Counted from the stretch's first letter, positions 33,397-42,282 are shown. The stretch: 57,566 nt of DNA from Pseudarthrobacter oxydans (GCF_013314975.1 NZ_JABTYH010000032.1:1-57566); one strand, 5' to 3'. The notes: a model not told the origin generated them from the sequence alone. A program made the numbers and translations.

Positions 33397-33713
33397 ATCA
33401 CTACCGGCTTGTATTCCGGCAGGAAGCACTGCTACAGCTTGAGGAGCTTTACGATTTCATCGCCGATGCCGGGTCTCCCGCCACCGCGGCCGGCTTCACT
33501 GAATCGGTAGTCGCCTTCTGTGAAGGTCTTGCCGATTTTCCTTACCGTGGTTTGGCGAGGGAAGACCTCCGTCCTGGGCTGAGGACGATCGGCTTCAGGA
33601 AGCGCGTCGTGATCGCCTATGCCATTTTGAATGAAACCGTGGCGATCGTCGGCATCTTCTACGGTGGGCGCGACCACGAGCAGCTGCTTAGCGACCCTCA
33701 CTTGGATCGTTGA
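33393..33713 (+). CDS. parE: ParE-type toxin
   Basis: 106 residues of the RelE/ParE fold: YRLVFRQEALLQLEELYDFI, then FPYRGLAREDLRPGLRTIGF and the conserved C-terminal strand VAIVGIFYGGRD. ParE toxins usually poison gyrase; the molecular target here is not shown by sequence. GTG 33393 overlaps the antitoxin stop by four bases, the standard arrangement. Confidence 0.88.
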   Translation: MNHYRLVFRQEALLQLEELYDFIADAGSPATAAGFTESVVAFCEGLADFPYRGLAREDLRPGLRTIGFRKRVVIAYAILNETVAIVGIFYGGRDHEQLLSDPHLDR

Positions 33714-33792
33714 CGTCAGGCCGTCATCTGGGGGTGATAGACGGGGCGCTGCAGGGCTTTGTGGGCGGACTCCCGGCAGCGAAGGACAGCTT

Positions 33793-33819
33793 ACGACGGC
33801 GGCGCGCGGCCGCCGTCGT
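33793..33819. repeat. Dispersed palindrome, copy 7, at convergent gene ends
   Basis: Perfect 10-base arms with a 7-base loop (CGCGCGG), downstream of ParE. It lies between ParE and the convergent E2 gene. Confidence 0.8.
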
Positions 33820-33845
33820 ACTAATCACCTTCCAATTCCCAGCGT

Positions 33846-33908
33846 GAGTTTTTGTCCAGATATGCCGACTTCTTAAGCCTGCAACCCTGCGTATCTGGAC
33901 AAAAACTC
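33846..33908. repeat. 63-bp element with 17-base perfect inverted repeats
   Basis: GAGTTTTTGTCCAGATA at 33846-33862 and its exact complement at 33892-33908 flank 29 bases. The surrounding gap (33714-34112) has no supported gene. It could be a terminator, a REP-like or MITE-like element. Confidence 0.7.
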
Positions 33909-34045
33909 CAGATGAGGAGCGACGCACATGCTCGCCCTCGACGCGCAAAATGGATGGCGCGGCCCATATGCGGGTAGCGCCACCGTCTCTGCTCGTCGGT
34001 AAAACGTATGCGCCTCGAAAACGAATGCTACGGGGTCCCAGCTAA

Positions 34046-34097
34046 ACCGACATCGAGTGAGAGAGGGTTTCGGGAAAACCGACGTTAAGTGAGAGAG
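34046..34097. repeat. Imperfect 20-bp direct repeat, 32-bp period
   Basis: ACCGACATCGAGTGAGAGAG (34046) and ACCGACGTTAAGTGAGAGAG (34078) lie just downstream of the E2 gene end. Meaning unknown. Confidence 0.55.
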
Positions 34098-34112
34098 CGT
34101 CGGATGGGGTGG

Positions 34113-35645
34113 CTAGAGGTCGGCGAGTAGGGCGGTGGGGTTTTCTATTGCGTCGGCTACGAAGCGGAGGAAGCCTGCTGCGGTGCCGCCGTCGCAGACG
34201 CGGTGGTCGAAGGTCAGGGTGAGCTCGGTGACCTTTCGGACGGCCAGCTCTCCGTTGACCACCCAGGGCTTGTCGATGATCCGGCCCACGCCCAGGATGG
34301 CCACCTCGGGGTGGTTGATGATCGCCGCGGACCCGTCCACGCCGAACACCCCATAGTTATTGAGCGTGAACGTGCCGCTGCCCAGTTCCGTGGGGGTCGC
34401 CTTGCCCTGGCGTGCGACGTCGGTGAGCCGGCGGATCTCGGCGTCCAGTTCGCGGGCGGTCAGCTTTTCGGCGGCGCGGACGGACGGGACCACCAGGCCG
34501 CGGTCGGTCTGGGCGGCGATGCCGAGGTTGACCCCATCAAACGAGACGATCTCCTGCGAACCGTCCTCCGCGGTTTCGATGCGCGTGTTCAGTTCCGGGT
34601 ACTTTTTTAGCCCGGCTGTGACAAAACGCGCGATGAACGCGAGCAGGCCGGGCACCTGGTCACTGCCGGACTTGAGCCCTTCACGCAACTCCATCAGCCC
34701 GGTGGCGTCCACATCCACCCAGACTGTCGCCTCGGGGATCTCCGAGCGACTGCGGGCCATGTTGGTGGCAACAACCTTCCGCACGCCCTTGACCGGGGTC
34801 CGGGCAGCGATCGCCAGACCGGTGCGGGCATCCACACCCTGGGTTTCGGACTGACGCGGTTCGACGGGGGCAGCCACAGGGGCAGGCTCAGCAACCGGCC
34901 GGGGCTCAGCAACGGCGCGTTCCTCCACCGCCGGGGTGCTGATGGCGGCTTCCACGTCGCGCCGCATGATCAGGCCGCCCTCGCCGGAACCGGGGATCCC
35001 GCCGAGGTCCACGCCGTGCTCGCGGGCCATGCGCCGGACCAGCGGTGAGATGACAGCGCCGAGCCGGCCGGGGACCCGGGTGCGCAGGAGCGAAAGGTCC
35101 ACGTCGGCACTCGCCGCCGCGCCGCCGTCGGCCGCCCCGTCCTCCAGCGGGAGGGTGCTGACGGAGCCAGCCGACGAGGCCTTCCGTGCCCGGGTGCGCC
35201 GGGCAACACCGTGGCCGCCCGGAGTCCCGTACCCGATGAGCACGTTTCCGGACCCGGCCTTCTCCTCTTCCCGGTACGCCTCCGCCTCGGCCTGGGCAGG
35301 GGTGCCGGCGGGCTCGTCCAAGGCTTCACACAGTTCGGTTTCGGCAGGCTCGGTCTCCGGCTCAGCGGGGGCGGCAGCATCCGCGGCAGGCCCGCCAACA
35401 GAAACAGGCGTCACCGAAATCAGCGGCTTCCCCACATCCAGCGTCTCGCCCGGCTGCCCGTGCAGCTCCGCCACGATCCCGGCGTAGGGGGACGGCACCT
35501 CCACGGTAGACTTGGCGGTCTCCACCTCGGCGATGGGCTGGTCCACGGAGATCGTGTCCCCCACGGCAACGTGCCAGGACACCAGTTCGGCTTCGGTGAG
35601 GCCTTCGCCCAGGTCCGGCAACAAAAACACGCGTGTTTCACTCAT
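34113..35645 (-). CDS. 2-oxoacid dehydrogenase E2 (dihydrolipoamide acyltransferase)
   Basis: About 510 residues. The N-terminal lipoyl domain has the lipoylated Lys in VETAKSTVEVP; a linker is followed by a peripheral subunit-binding domain (SPLVRRMAREHGVDLGGIPG) and the acyltransferase core with the catalytic DHRVCDGGTAAGFL. Following E1-alpha and E1-beta it forms a branched-chain-type complex that oxidises 2-oxoacids to acyl-CoA. ATG 35645 has GGGAG 9 bases upstream. No E3 gene lies in the window. Pyruvate specificity cannot be excluded. Confidence 0.92.
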   Translation of the reverse strand: MSETRVFLLPDLGEGLTEAELVSWHVAVGDTISVDQPIAEVETAKSTVEVPSPYAGIVAELHGQPGETLDVGKPLISVTPVSVGGPAADAAAPAEPETEPAETELCEALDEPAGTPAQAEAEAYREEEKAGSGNVLIGYGTPGGHGVARRTRARKASSAGSVSTLPLEDGAADGGAAASADVDLSLLRTRVPGRLGAVISPLVRRMAREHGVDLGGIPGSGEGGLIMRRDVEAAISTPAVEERAVAEPRPVAEPAPVAAPVEPRQSETQGVDARTGLAIAARTPVKGVRKVVATNMARSRSEIPEATVWVDVDATGLMELREGLKSGSDQVPGLLAFIARFVTAGLKKYPELNTRIETAEDGSQEIVSFDGVNLGIAAQTDRGLVVPSVRAAEKLTARELDAEIRRLTDVARQGKATPTELGSGTFTLNNYGVFGVDGSAAIINHPEVAILGVGRIIDKPWVVNGELAVRKVTELTLTFDHRVCDGGTAAGFLRFVADAIENPTALLADL

Positions 35646-35647
35646 GG

Positions 35648-36760
35648 TCAGTTCTCCCACTGAAGGTCGTCAACGGCGTCGAGGATGCGGTCCACGCCGG
35701 GCAGGTAGTACTTCTCAAGCTTGGGCGCCGGGTAGGGGATGTCGAACCCGGTGACGCGGCGGATGGGGGCGGCCAGGTGGTGGAAGCAGCGCTCCTGGAC
35801 CCGGGCCACAATCTCGGAGGACACGGACGCGAAGCCGTGGGCCTCGGCGATCACCACGGCCCGGCCGGTCTTCCGCACGGACTCGCTCACCGTCGCGTCG
35901 TCGAACGGCACAAGGGTGCGCACGTCGATGACTTCCAGCGAGCGCCCCTCCAGCGCGGCGGCCTCGGCGGCGGCGAGCGCGGTGGGGACGGACGGGCCGT
36001 AGGCGATCAGCGTGGCGTCGGTGCCGGGGCGGGCGACGGCGGCACGCCCCTCGGAGGACTGCCCCGCCGAAGCAGCAGCTGAGTGGGCATTCCGCAACTC
36101 GGCAAGGTCCACCTGGTCCTTGGACCAGTAGAGCTTCTTGGGTTCCATGAACATCACGGGATCGTCCGAGTCGATGGCCTCGCGGAGCATCCGGTACCCG
36201 TCCGCCACGGTGGCGGGGGTGAACACCTTCAGGCCGGCGGTGTGGGCGTAGTAGGACTCGGAGGAATCGCAGTGGTGCTCCACTCCCCCGATGCCGCCGC
36301 CGTAGGGAACCCGGATCACCATGGGCAGCTTCACGGCGCCCTTGGTGCGGTTGTGCATCTTGGCCACGTGGCTGACGATCTGCTCGAACGCCGGGTAGGC
36401 GAACGCGTCGAACTGCATCTCGATCACCGGGCGCATGCCGTTGATGGCCATGCCCACGGCCATGCCCACAATGCCGGACTCGGCCAGCGGGGTGTCGAAG
36501 CAGCGCTGCTCGCCGAACGTGGCGGTGAGCCCGTCGGTGATGCGGAAGACGCCGCCGAGCTGGCCCACGTCCTCGCCGAACACCAGGACGGAGGGGTCGG
36601 CGTGCATGGCGTCGGCCAGCGCGGTGTTCAGGGCTTTGGCCATGGTGACCGGCTGCGGACCGGTGGCTTCCGCGGTGGCTGCGGCGGAGGCGGCTGCCCG
36701 GGCGGTGGCGGCAGAAACGTTGCCGTTGGCCTCGGAGGAAGTGGTGATGGTGGGGCTCAC
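35648..36760 (-). CDS. 2-oxoacid dehydrogenase E1 beta subunit
   Basis: 370 residues from GTG 36760, which overlaps the E1-alpha stop (AAGTGA) and has AGGAGG 7 bases upstream. The sequence shows VLVFGEDVGQLGGVFRITDG, FDTPLAESGIVGMAVGMA and PYGGGIGGVEHHCDSSE, all typical of transketolase-like E1-beta chains that bind thiamine diphosphate together with E1-alpha. The frame runs open to 37636 but that part lies over the E1-alpha gene and is not coding here. Two bases separate it from E2. Confidence 0.93.
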   Translation of the reverse strand: MSPTITTSSEANGNVSAATARAAASAAATAEATGPQPVTMAKALNTALADAMHADPSVLVFGEDVGQLGGVFRITDGLTATFGEQRCFDTPLAESGIVGMAVGMAINGMRPVIEMQFDAFAYPAFEQIVSHVAKMHNRTKGAVKLPMVIRVPYGGGIGGVEHHCDSSESYYAHTAGLKVFTPATVADGYRMLREAIDSDDPVMFMEPKKLYWSKDQVDLAELRNAHSAAASAGQSSEGRAAVARPGTDATLIAYGPSVPTALAAAEAAALEGRSLEVIDVRTLVPFDDATVSESVRKTGRAVVIAEAHGFASVSSEIVARVQERCFHHLAAPIRRVTGFDIPYPAPKLEKYYLPGVDRILDAVDDLQWEN

Positions 36761-37995
36761 TTGGCGGCCTCCTGTGATGCGGGGTTCTGGGATGCTGCTG
36801 CGTCGCGGGCGAGTTCGTCGGCGAGCAGGGCGGACTGTTCCTTCAGCTGGGGCGTGGTCTTTTCGAACACGTGGCGGAAGAGTTCCTGCGGCTCCACGGG
36901 CACGTCCTCGCTGAGCCCGTCGCGCAGCTGCGTGGCAACCGCCTCCGCCTTCTCGCGGATCCGCGCCTCGCCGTCGTCGTCCAGCAGGCCGCGGTCCGTC
37001 AGGTAGGTCCGCATCCTGTTCACGGGGTCCTTGGCCCGCCACTCGGCAACCTCGCTGTTCTGGCGGTAGCGCGTGTCGTCGTCGGCATTGGTGTGGGCCT
37101 GCATGCGGTAGGTGTTGGCCTCCACCAGCAGGGGGCCGGAGCCTTCCCTGGCGAGTTTCACGGCCCGGTCCAGGACGGCGAGGAGGGCGACGACGTCGTT
37201 GCCGTCCACGCGTTCGCCGGCCATGCCGTAGCCCACCGCCTTGTGCGCGAGCGACGGCGCCACGGACTGGTGCGCCAGCGGCACCGAGATGGCGTACTTG
37301 TTGTTCTGGACGAAGAAGATGACGGGCAAATGGAAGACGGCGGCAAAGTTCAGGGCCTCGTGGAAGTCGCCCTCGGACGTGGCACCGTCGCCGCACATGG
37401 CCAGCACAACGGTGTCCTCGCCGCGGAGCTTGGCGGCGTGGGCCACGCCCACGGCGTGCAGCAGCTGGGTGGTGAGCGGGGTGCACTGGATGCCCACCTT
37501 GTGCTGGAGGGGATCGAACCCGCCGTGCCAGTCGCCGCGGAAGATGGTCATCACCTGCACGGGGTCCACGCCGCGGGTCATCACGGCGACGGCGTCGCGG
37601 TAGGTGGGGAACATCCAGTCGCCTTGGGAGAGGCACAGGGCGGCGGCCACCTGGCAGGCCTCCTGGCCGTGGCTGGAGGGGTACACGGCCATGCGGCCCT
37701 GCCGGACCAGGGCGGAGTTCTGGTCATTGACGCGGCGTCCGACGACGAGCTGCTCGTACGCTGCCAGCAGTTCCTCATCGCCGGGCAGGGGGTATTCGTG
37801 GCCGGGTTCGGTGCCCTGCTCACCTTCAGGCTTAAGCCGGCCGTCCGGGTCCACCATCTCGATCTGGTGCCGGGCGGGGAGCATGTAGTCCTCGGCGGTG
37901 ATGCCGAACTTCTTGGCGGCCTCGGAGAGGGCGTCCTCGGCGGGAGCCTGGCCGGTTGTGTCCGGGTGCGCGGTGTGGTCTGCGGAGATCGTCAT
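36757..37995 (-). CDS. 2-oxoacid dehydrogenase E1 alpha subunit
   Basis: 412 residues with the thiamine diphosphate-binding motif GDGATSEGDFHEALNFAAV through NN, and a conserved phosphorylation-loop-like YRMQAHTNADD. It decarboxylates the 2-oxoacid and passes the acyl group to E2. The N-terminal ~50 residues are acidic and specific to branched-chain-type E1-alpha. ATG 37995 has AAGGACGGAAC upstream. About 120 bases further upstream is a sequence shared with the Lrp gene promoter at 49650. Confidence 0.93.
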   Translation of the reverse strand: MTISADHTAHPDTTGQAPAEDALSEAAKKFGITAEDYMLPARHQIEMVDPDGRLKPEGEQGTEPGHEYPLPGDEELLAAYEQLVVGRRVNDQNSALVRQGRMAVYPSSHGQEACQVAAALCLSQGDWMFPTYRDAVAVMTRGVDPVQVMTIFRGDWHGGFDPLQHKVGIQCTPLTTQLLHAVGVAHAAKLRGEDTVVLAMCGDGATSEGDFHEALNFAAVFHLPVIFFVQNNKYAISVPLAHQSVAPSLAHKAVGYGMAGERVDGNDVVALLAVLDRAVKLAREGSGPLLVEANTYRMQAHTNADDDTRYRQNSEVAEWRAKDPVNRMRTYLTDRGLLDDDGEARIREKAEAVATQLRDGLSEDVPVEPQELFRHVFEKTTPQLKEQSALLADELARDAAASQNPASQEAAK

Positions 37996-38113
37996 TGTTC
38001 CGTCCTTCTGTTGCCACTATTCCTTCCCAGTATCGTCCTGTGGCCGGTTTCGTATCCACCACCTGACGGAATCGTGGAGAAGCTGCTGGATATCCGCATT
38101 TATGGGAGACAAA

Positions 38114-38139
38114 TTGTAAGTGTGAGCTGGATTACTGAC
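38114..38139 (-). promoter_or_regulatory. Putative Lrp/BkdR binding site upstream of the dehydrogenase operon
   Basis: TTGTAAGTGTG, then GATTACTGAC after four bases (plus-strand reading). Nearly the same sequence occurs at 49650-49673, directly before the Lrp/AsnC gene. Lrp-type BkdR proteins are known to control branched-chain dehydrogenase operons in several bacteria. Confidence 0.5.
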
Positions 38140-38199
38140 CGGGCGCGTAGACAAATTGGCGGCCGCGGATGCGGGGAGGGAACCGTTTTGCGTCGACAA

Positions 38200-38973
38200 C
38201 TAGGGGGTCATGCGGTAACCGACGCCGTGCACCGTTTCGACCCACCGGGGCCGCCTTGAGCTGTCCCCGAGCCGCTTGCGGAGACTGCTGAGCTGAACCT
38301 CCACCGCACGCTCTTCCCCCGCGCTGACAAAGGAGTCAGTGCTGTAGGGCTCATTCCGGAGCCGCCTCACCAGATCAGCCTTGGTCTGGACCGTCCGTCC
38401 GTTCTCCATAAGGACCAGGAGGATGTCGAACTGACTGCGGGTCAGGGCGACGGGGGCACCATCAATCACTACGCGGCGGGTACCCTCATGCAGGTTCAGC
38501 CCCCGGTGGGCAAAGTCGAAACGGTCCGCCGGCAAAGTCGTCGCGTCGCCCGCCCCCAACGGGGCAGGACCGTAGTGATGCCCAGCGCCGTCATAACGGA
38601 GGCTTCTCGGCCGGCGGAACATTGCCCTGGCGCGCGCCCGGAGTTCCCTGGGGCGGACAGGTTTAGTGAGATAGTCATCGGCCCCTGCTTCAAATGCCAT
38701 GAGCGCATCCGCTTCGTCTACCCGGGCGCTCACGATCATGACGTAGGCGTCGCTAAAGGTCCTGATCCGCCGGGACGCTTCAAAGCCATCGAAATCCCGC
38801 AGCCCGCTGTCAATCACCACAATGTCCGGGGTATGCTCCCGCACGCTCTCCAGACCGTCGGAGCCTGATGCGGCTGCGTGAACGGAGAAGCCGGACCGCC
38901 GGAGAGCCTCAGCCAGCGCCAAACGGATATCGCCATCGTCCTCGATCACCACCGCCACCCGGCGCTCCACCAT
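38200..38973 (-). CDS. Orphan OmpR-type response regulator
   Basis: 257 residues with an N-terminal receiver domain (acidic pocket Glu11/Asp12, phosphoacceptor Asp55 in VVIDSG, switch Ser82, Lys104 in YLTKP) and a C-terminal winged-helix trans-activation domain (LTRSQFDILLVLMENG, WVETVHGVGYRM). An unusually long linker of about 50 residues separates them. No histidine kinase is adjacent. ATG 38973 follows GGGAGAAGTG; a GTG lies one codon earlier. It sits between the dehydrogenase operon and galU, so its targets are unclear. Confidence 0.87.
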   Translation of the reverse strand: MVERRVAVVIEDDGDIRLALAEALRRSGFSVHAAASGSDGLESVREHTPDIVVIDSGLRDFDGFEASRRIRTFSDAYVMIVSARVDEADALMAFEAGADDYLTKPVRPRELRARARAMFRRPRSLRYDGAGHHYGPAPLGAGDATTLPADRFDFAHRGLNLHEGTRRVVIDGAPVALTRSQFDILLVLMENGRTVQTKADLVRRLRNEPYSTDSFVSAGEERAVEVQLSSLRKRLGDSSRRPRWVETVHGVGYRMTP

Positions 38974-39142
38974 CACTTCTCCCTCTGTCGAGAAGCCCCA
39001 GGTTAAAGAGCCGGATGGAAGTTGCTGCTGCCGGCGGCCGGGGCCGCCCGCGCATCAAGGTCAGCAGTAATCCGGGGCTGCACTTTGAACTCTTTCGTTG
39101 TGCATTCGGCGCAGTGCGTGTCACGGCTGGGTTTCGTCGGCG

Positions 39143-40030
39143 TCAGCTGTTGACGAAGCCCTTCATCCAGGTCTTCAGGTCCTCGCCGAACTCCACCCGC
39201 TCTGACGCGAGGGTGATAACGGCCTTGAGGTAGCTGAGCTTGTCACCGGTATCGAACCGGCGGCCCTTGAACACCACACCGTATACGCCGGAACCTTCAC
39301 CTTCCCCGGCGGCCAGGGTCTGCAGCGCATCGGTCAGCTGGATCTCATTGCCACGGCCCGGCTCGGTCTCCTCCAGGATCCCGAACACGGCCGGGTGCAG
39401 CACGTACCGGCCGATCACGGCCAGGTTGGACGGCGCATCCCCCACCGCGGGCTTCTCCACCAGGCTGTTGACCCGGACATAGTCCTCACCCTCCACCGCT
39501 GTGATGTCCGCGCAGCCGTACGCGCTGATCTGCGCCGGATCCACCTCAATCAGGGCGATCACCGAACCGCCGGTCTTCTGCTGCACCTCCATCATGGTGG
39601 TCAACAGGTCCTCGGCCTCATCAATGAGGTCATCACCCAACAGCACAGCAAACGGCTCATCCCCCACGTGCTGCGCCGCGCACAGCACCGCATGGCCCAG
39701 GCCCTTGGCCTCACCCTGGCGGACATAGTGGATGGGACCCAGCTCCGAGGCGTACTGCACCGACTCCAGCCTGTCCTTGTCCCCCTTGAGCTCCAGCGCA
39801 CGCTCCAGGCCCGGCTCCCGGTCAAAGTGGTCCTCCAGGGAACGCTTGTTCCGCCCCGTCAGCAGGTCCGTGAGGCCGGACTTGACGGCTTCCTCCACCA
39901 CGTACTGGATGGCCGGCCGGTCTACCACCGGCAACATTTCCTTCGGCATTGCCTTGGTGGCGGGCAGGAAGCGAGTCCCCAATCCGGCAGCAGGAATGAC
40001 GGCTTTGGTTATTGCTTTCCCCGTCGTCAT
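39143..40030 (-). CDS. galU: UTP--glucose-1-phosphate uridylyltransferase
   Basis: 295 residues with the nucleotidyltransferase start KAVIPAAGLGTRFLPATKAMPKEM (split: PAAGLGTRFLP and KAMPKEMLPV), AVLLGDDLI, and VEKP typical of bacterial GalU. It makes UDP-glucose from glucose-1-phosphate and UTP, a precursor for cell-surface glycans. It lies near the Pel-like locus and could supply sugar nucleotides for it. TAAGGT ends 6 bases before the ATG and no ribosome-binding site is seen, suggesting a leaderless transcript. Confidence 0.95.
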   Translation of the reverse strand: MTTGKAITKAVIPAAGLGTRFLPATKAMPKEMLPVVDRPAIQYVVEEAVKSGLTDLLTGRNKRSLEDHFDREPGLERALELKGDKDRLESVQYASELGPIHYVRQGEAKGLGHAVLCAAQHVGDEPFAVLLGDDLIDEAEDLLTTMMEVQQKTGGSVIALIEVDPAQISAYGCADITAVEGEDYVRVNSLVEKPAVGDAPSNLAVIGRYVLHPAVFGILEETEPGRGNEIQLTDALQTLAAGEGEGSGVYGVVFKGRRFDTGDKLSYLKAVITLASERVEFGEDLKTWMKGFVNS

Positions 40031-40146
40031 AGCTGAACCTTACAAATGGTGGCATCAAAATGGGAAATCGAACGTCGTTTATCAGGAACTGACAACTTTC
40101 ACATCAGTAACATTCTCCATTCACCTAACTAACGACTTCAGGTGAA

Positions 40147-40455
40147 TTACCTGCTCACTGAGACATCGATCACCCAAGTGGCTGCATAACCACCGCTTCG
40201 ACTGAACTCATTTCTCGCTTCCAAGCTTTGGAGCTGTGCGGTGACGTCGCTCACAAGCCCCTGAACTGGGGTGATGCTCAGCACGAGGCGCAGCGCGACA
40301 AATCTGAGGAAATCTTGAGAAAGTCGCTTAATTTGACGGAGCCTTGCGTATATCGAAGGAAAATTCTGAGAACTCACCTGTTCAATTGGTTGTACCGGGA
40401 AGGCAGGTAATGCTGCTGCGAGAAATAGAGTACCCGCTACTCGTGTATTGGCCAT
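40147..40455 (-). CDS. Doubtful small secreted protein (102 aa)
   Basis: The frame begins with a signal-peptide-like sequence (MANTRVAGTLFLAAALPAFP), followed by a basic, helix-rich segment. Codon use is not clearly that of the host and the site before ATG (GGGAAATC) is weak. The GAGTA-N5-TACTC repeat lies inside codons 5-9. It may be a real recently acquired gene, a remnant, or chance. Confidence 0.25.
   Translation of the reverse strand: MANTRVAGTLFLAAALPAFPVQPIEQVSSQNFPSIYARLRQIKRLSQDFLRFVALRLVLSITPVQGLVSDVTAQLQSLEARNEFSRSGGYAATWVIDVSVSR
40428..40442. repeat. Inverted repeat GAGTA-N5-TACTC, third copy
   Basis: GAGTA CCCGC TACTC followed by G; it differs from the 856 copy only in one or two spacer bases. 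Confidence 0.4.
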
Positions 40456-40514
40456 GATTTCCCGTTTCTAATTAGGTTGTTAGATTTCGGTCCCTCGCGG
40501 GGCCGGCGCCAGCC

Positions 40515-40577
40515 GGAGTCGACGGCGGAAGCCAGCCCCCTGAGACCAGGCTGGTCCCCCAGTCCGCCGTCGACTCC
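40515..40577 (+). promoter_or_regulatory. Long hairpin with T tract in the Pel-like operon leader
   Basis: Fifteen-base perfect arms (GGAGTCGACGGCGGA / TCCGCCGTCGACTCC), a nested CCAGCC/GGCTGG stem, then CTTTTAC. No plus-strand gene lies upstream within 6 kb, so a terminator here would act on the leader of the downstream operon. It may be an attenuator. Confidence 0.6.
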
Positions 40578-40764
40578 TTTTACCCGTCCGCCCATCGAGT
40601 TCCGCCCTTAATAGCACCGTCCACCGCCTGCCGCGTCCTCATCATCGAAGAGGGACCGGCGGGCTTCTTCATGCCCGCATGCAACCCGCTCAGCGGCTTG
40701 GCCGGGCTTCTCAACCCAGCTCCACCGAGCGCACCAGCTTGTCCTAGAGGAAAGAACACATCTT

Positions 40765-42216
40765 TTGAAGTCCTTGTTGCACGATTCGTACACCCGTCAG
40801 ATGTCCATGGTCATTGTCGTAGGACTTGTGCTGTCGGCTCTTGTACCCGGTGTCGTTCAGCTCTTTCCCGACGGCGCGGACCTTCCCGTGGTTGCAGCAG
40901 CTGCGCTGCCCTTCCTGCTGGCCCTGGCCCTGATCGTCAGGCCCGGCATCGCCGCGCCGAACCGCAGCGGGGATGCCCAGGCACCTGAGCGGCTGGGGGC
41001 CGCTCTTCTCCTGTACCTCTCCCCCGTACTCCTGCTGAACATCGTGTACCCACTGGTCAGCCCTTCCATGGCTGCCGTGAACGTGGATGGAGTGCCGCTG
41101 ACGCTGGTGGTGCTGGCCTCCTCCATCACCGTCCCCTGGATGGCCCAGGCAGCATGCCTGCCGATCTACCGGGTGCTCGGAGACCTCATGGCAGAGCGGA
41201 ACCTCGAGGACATTACGCGGAGGTTTTGCCAGTTCTGGCCCATGATCTTTGTGCAGACCCTCCCCCTGATCGCGGTGTTCGCGGTGCCCATGTGGTTGGC
41301 GTCGGGATGGTCCGCCACGGTGATGCTCGATTATGCAGTCCTCTGTGTCCTGCATCTGCTCTTTGTCCAGTCACTGGTACTGGCCAACGTGGCAAACCGC
41401 CGTGGCCTGTGGGCCATCGCCTGGTCAGGCTATGCAGCTGCGCTCTTCATCGCTCCTACCGTGTGGTGGCTTCCGCCCCTGGTCGGAACTGTTACACAGC
41501 TCATAGCCATGCGTTCGGGCCTTCGCCATCTGGGCTTTTCCCAGCGCCTCAGCATGCGGGTGTTCAGCCTTGACCTGGTCCGCGGGCTCCTCATGGGAGC
41601 AGTCCTGTGGGCTGACAAGTTCGCCCTGTTCCTGGTCACCAAAGGCGACTTCCAAGTGGTCGCAGTGTTCGCTGCCATGCTGCCGGCGGTCATTGCCTAC
41701 AACTTCTACTTCGTCCATCTTGCGCCGTCCGTGGACAGGGCTCTCAACGGCCTGCATCGGGACATCGCCGAAGCGCCCATCAGCTCGCTCAAGGGAAGTT
41801 CCCGGCGGCTGACCCGCGTTGTGGACCGATCGGTAGTGCTCACCGGCGCGATTGCAGCCCTGCTGACACTGTCGGTGTCCCTGGTCATGGCAGGTGTTGA
41901 TCCCCTGCACACGCTGCTGGCGGTGGCGGCTGCCGCCGCATCGTGGGGATTCATGGTCCTGACCCTGCTGAGTTATGAACTGGATTTCATCGGCGAAAAG
42001 GCCACGCCCCAGATCCTCGGAGGAGTTCACCTGGCGGTCTGTGTACTCGCGTTCGCGGCCGGCGGACTGTTTGGCCCCCTCACCGGTGCAGCCGGAAGTT
42101 ACCTGTTGTTGGGGGCGGTGGACGCCGTCCTGATCGCCGTCGCCTGGATGCTTTACAAGCATCACTGGAGCCAGCCGGAATACACGCTCTTCTGGCGCCA
42201 CGCCACCACCTGGTAA
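40765..42216 (+). CDS. pelG: PelG-type polysaccharide transporter
   Basis: 483 residues with about twelve hydrophobic helices, following the PelG (MOP-flippase-related) pattern: DSYTRQMSMVIVVGLVLSAL at the start, a cytoplasmic IYRVLGDLMAERNLEDITRR segment and ADKFALFLV in the middle. PelG moves the polymer across the membrane together with PelF in Pel-producing bacteria. The start is taken at TTG 40765; AGAGGAAAG lies upstream but spacing is long, and ATG 40801 is possible. PelF follows 66 bases later. Confidence 0.8.
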   Translation: MKSLLHDSYTRQMSMVIVVGLVLSALVPGVVQLFPDGADLPVVAAAALPFLLALALIVRPGIAAPNRSGDAQAPERLGAALLLYLSPVLLLNIVYPLVSPSMAAVNVDGVPLTLVVLASSITVPWMAQAACLPIYRVLGDLMAERNLEDITRRFCQFWPMIFVQTLPLIAVFAVPMWLASGWSATVMLDYAVLCVLHLLFVQSLVLANVANRRGLWAIAWSGYAAALFIAPTVWWLPPLVGTVTQLIAMRSGLRHLGFSQRLSMRVFSLDLVRGLLMGAVLWADKFALFLVTKGDFQVVAVFAAMLPAVIAYNFYFVHLAPSVDRALNGLHRDIAEAPISSLKGSSRRLTRVVDRSVVLTGAIAALLTLSVSLVMAGVDPLHTLLAVAAAAASWGFMVLTLLSYELDFIGEKATPQILGGVHLAVCVLAFAAGGLFGPLTGAAGSYLLLGAVDAVLIAVAWMLYKHHWSQPEYTLFWRHATTW

Positions 42217-42282
42217 CCCGCCGCCTGCCTATCCCGGCGGAGACTCTCCGCCCCATCAACGCCATACGCCTAAACGTTCAGA

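Larger units (their letters stand above)
40031..40764. other. Long intergenic region between galU and the Pel-like locus
   Basis: This 734-base divergent region is less GC-rich. It contains an 8-base inverted repeat ATTCACCT/AGGTGAAT (40119-40147), one doubtful secreted-protein frame (40147-40455), a GAGTA-N5-TACTC repeat (40428-40442) and a strong hairpin (40515-40577). The leader of the plus-strand operon probably begins near 40490. Confidence 0.5.

Noticed and set aside
36761..37636. Upstream extension of the E1-beta frame
   Set aside because: It lies over the E1-alpha gene in another frame and reads as Arg/Pro-rich nonsense; GTG 36760 has a perfect ribosome-binding site.
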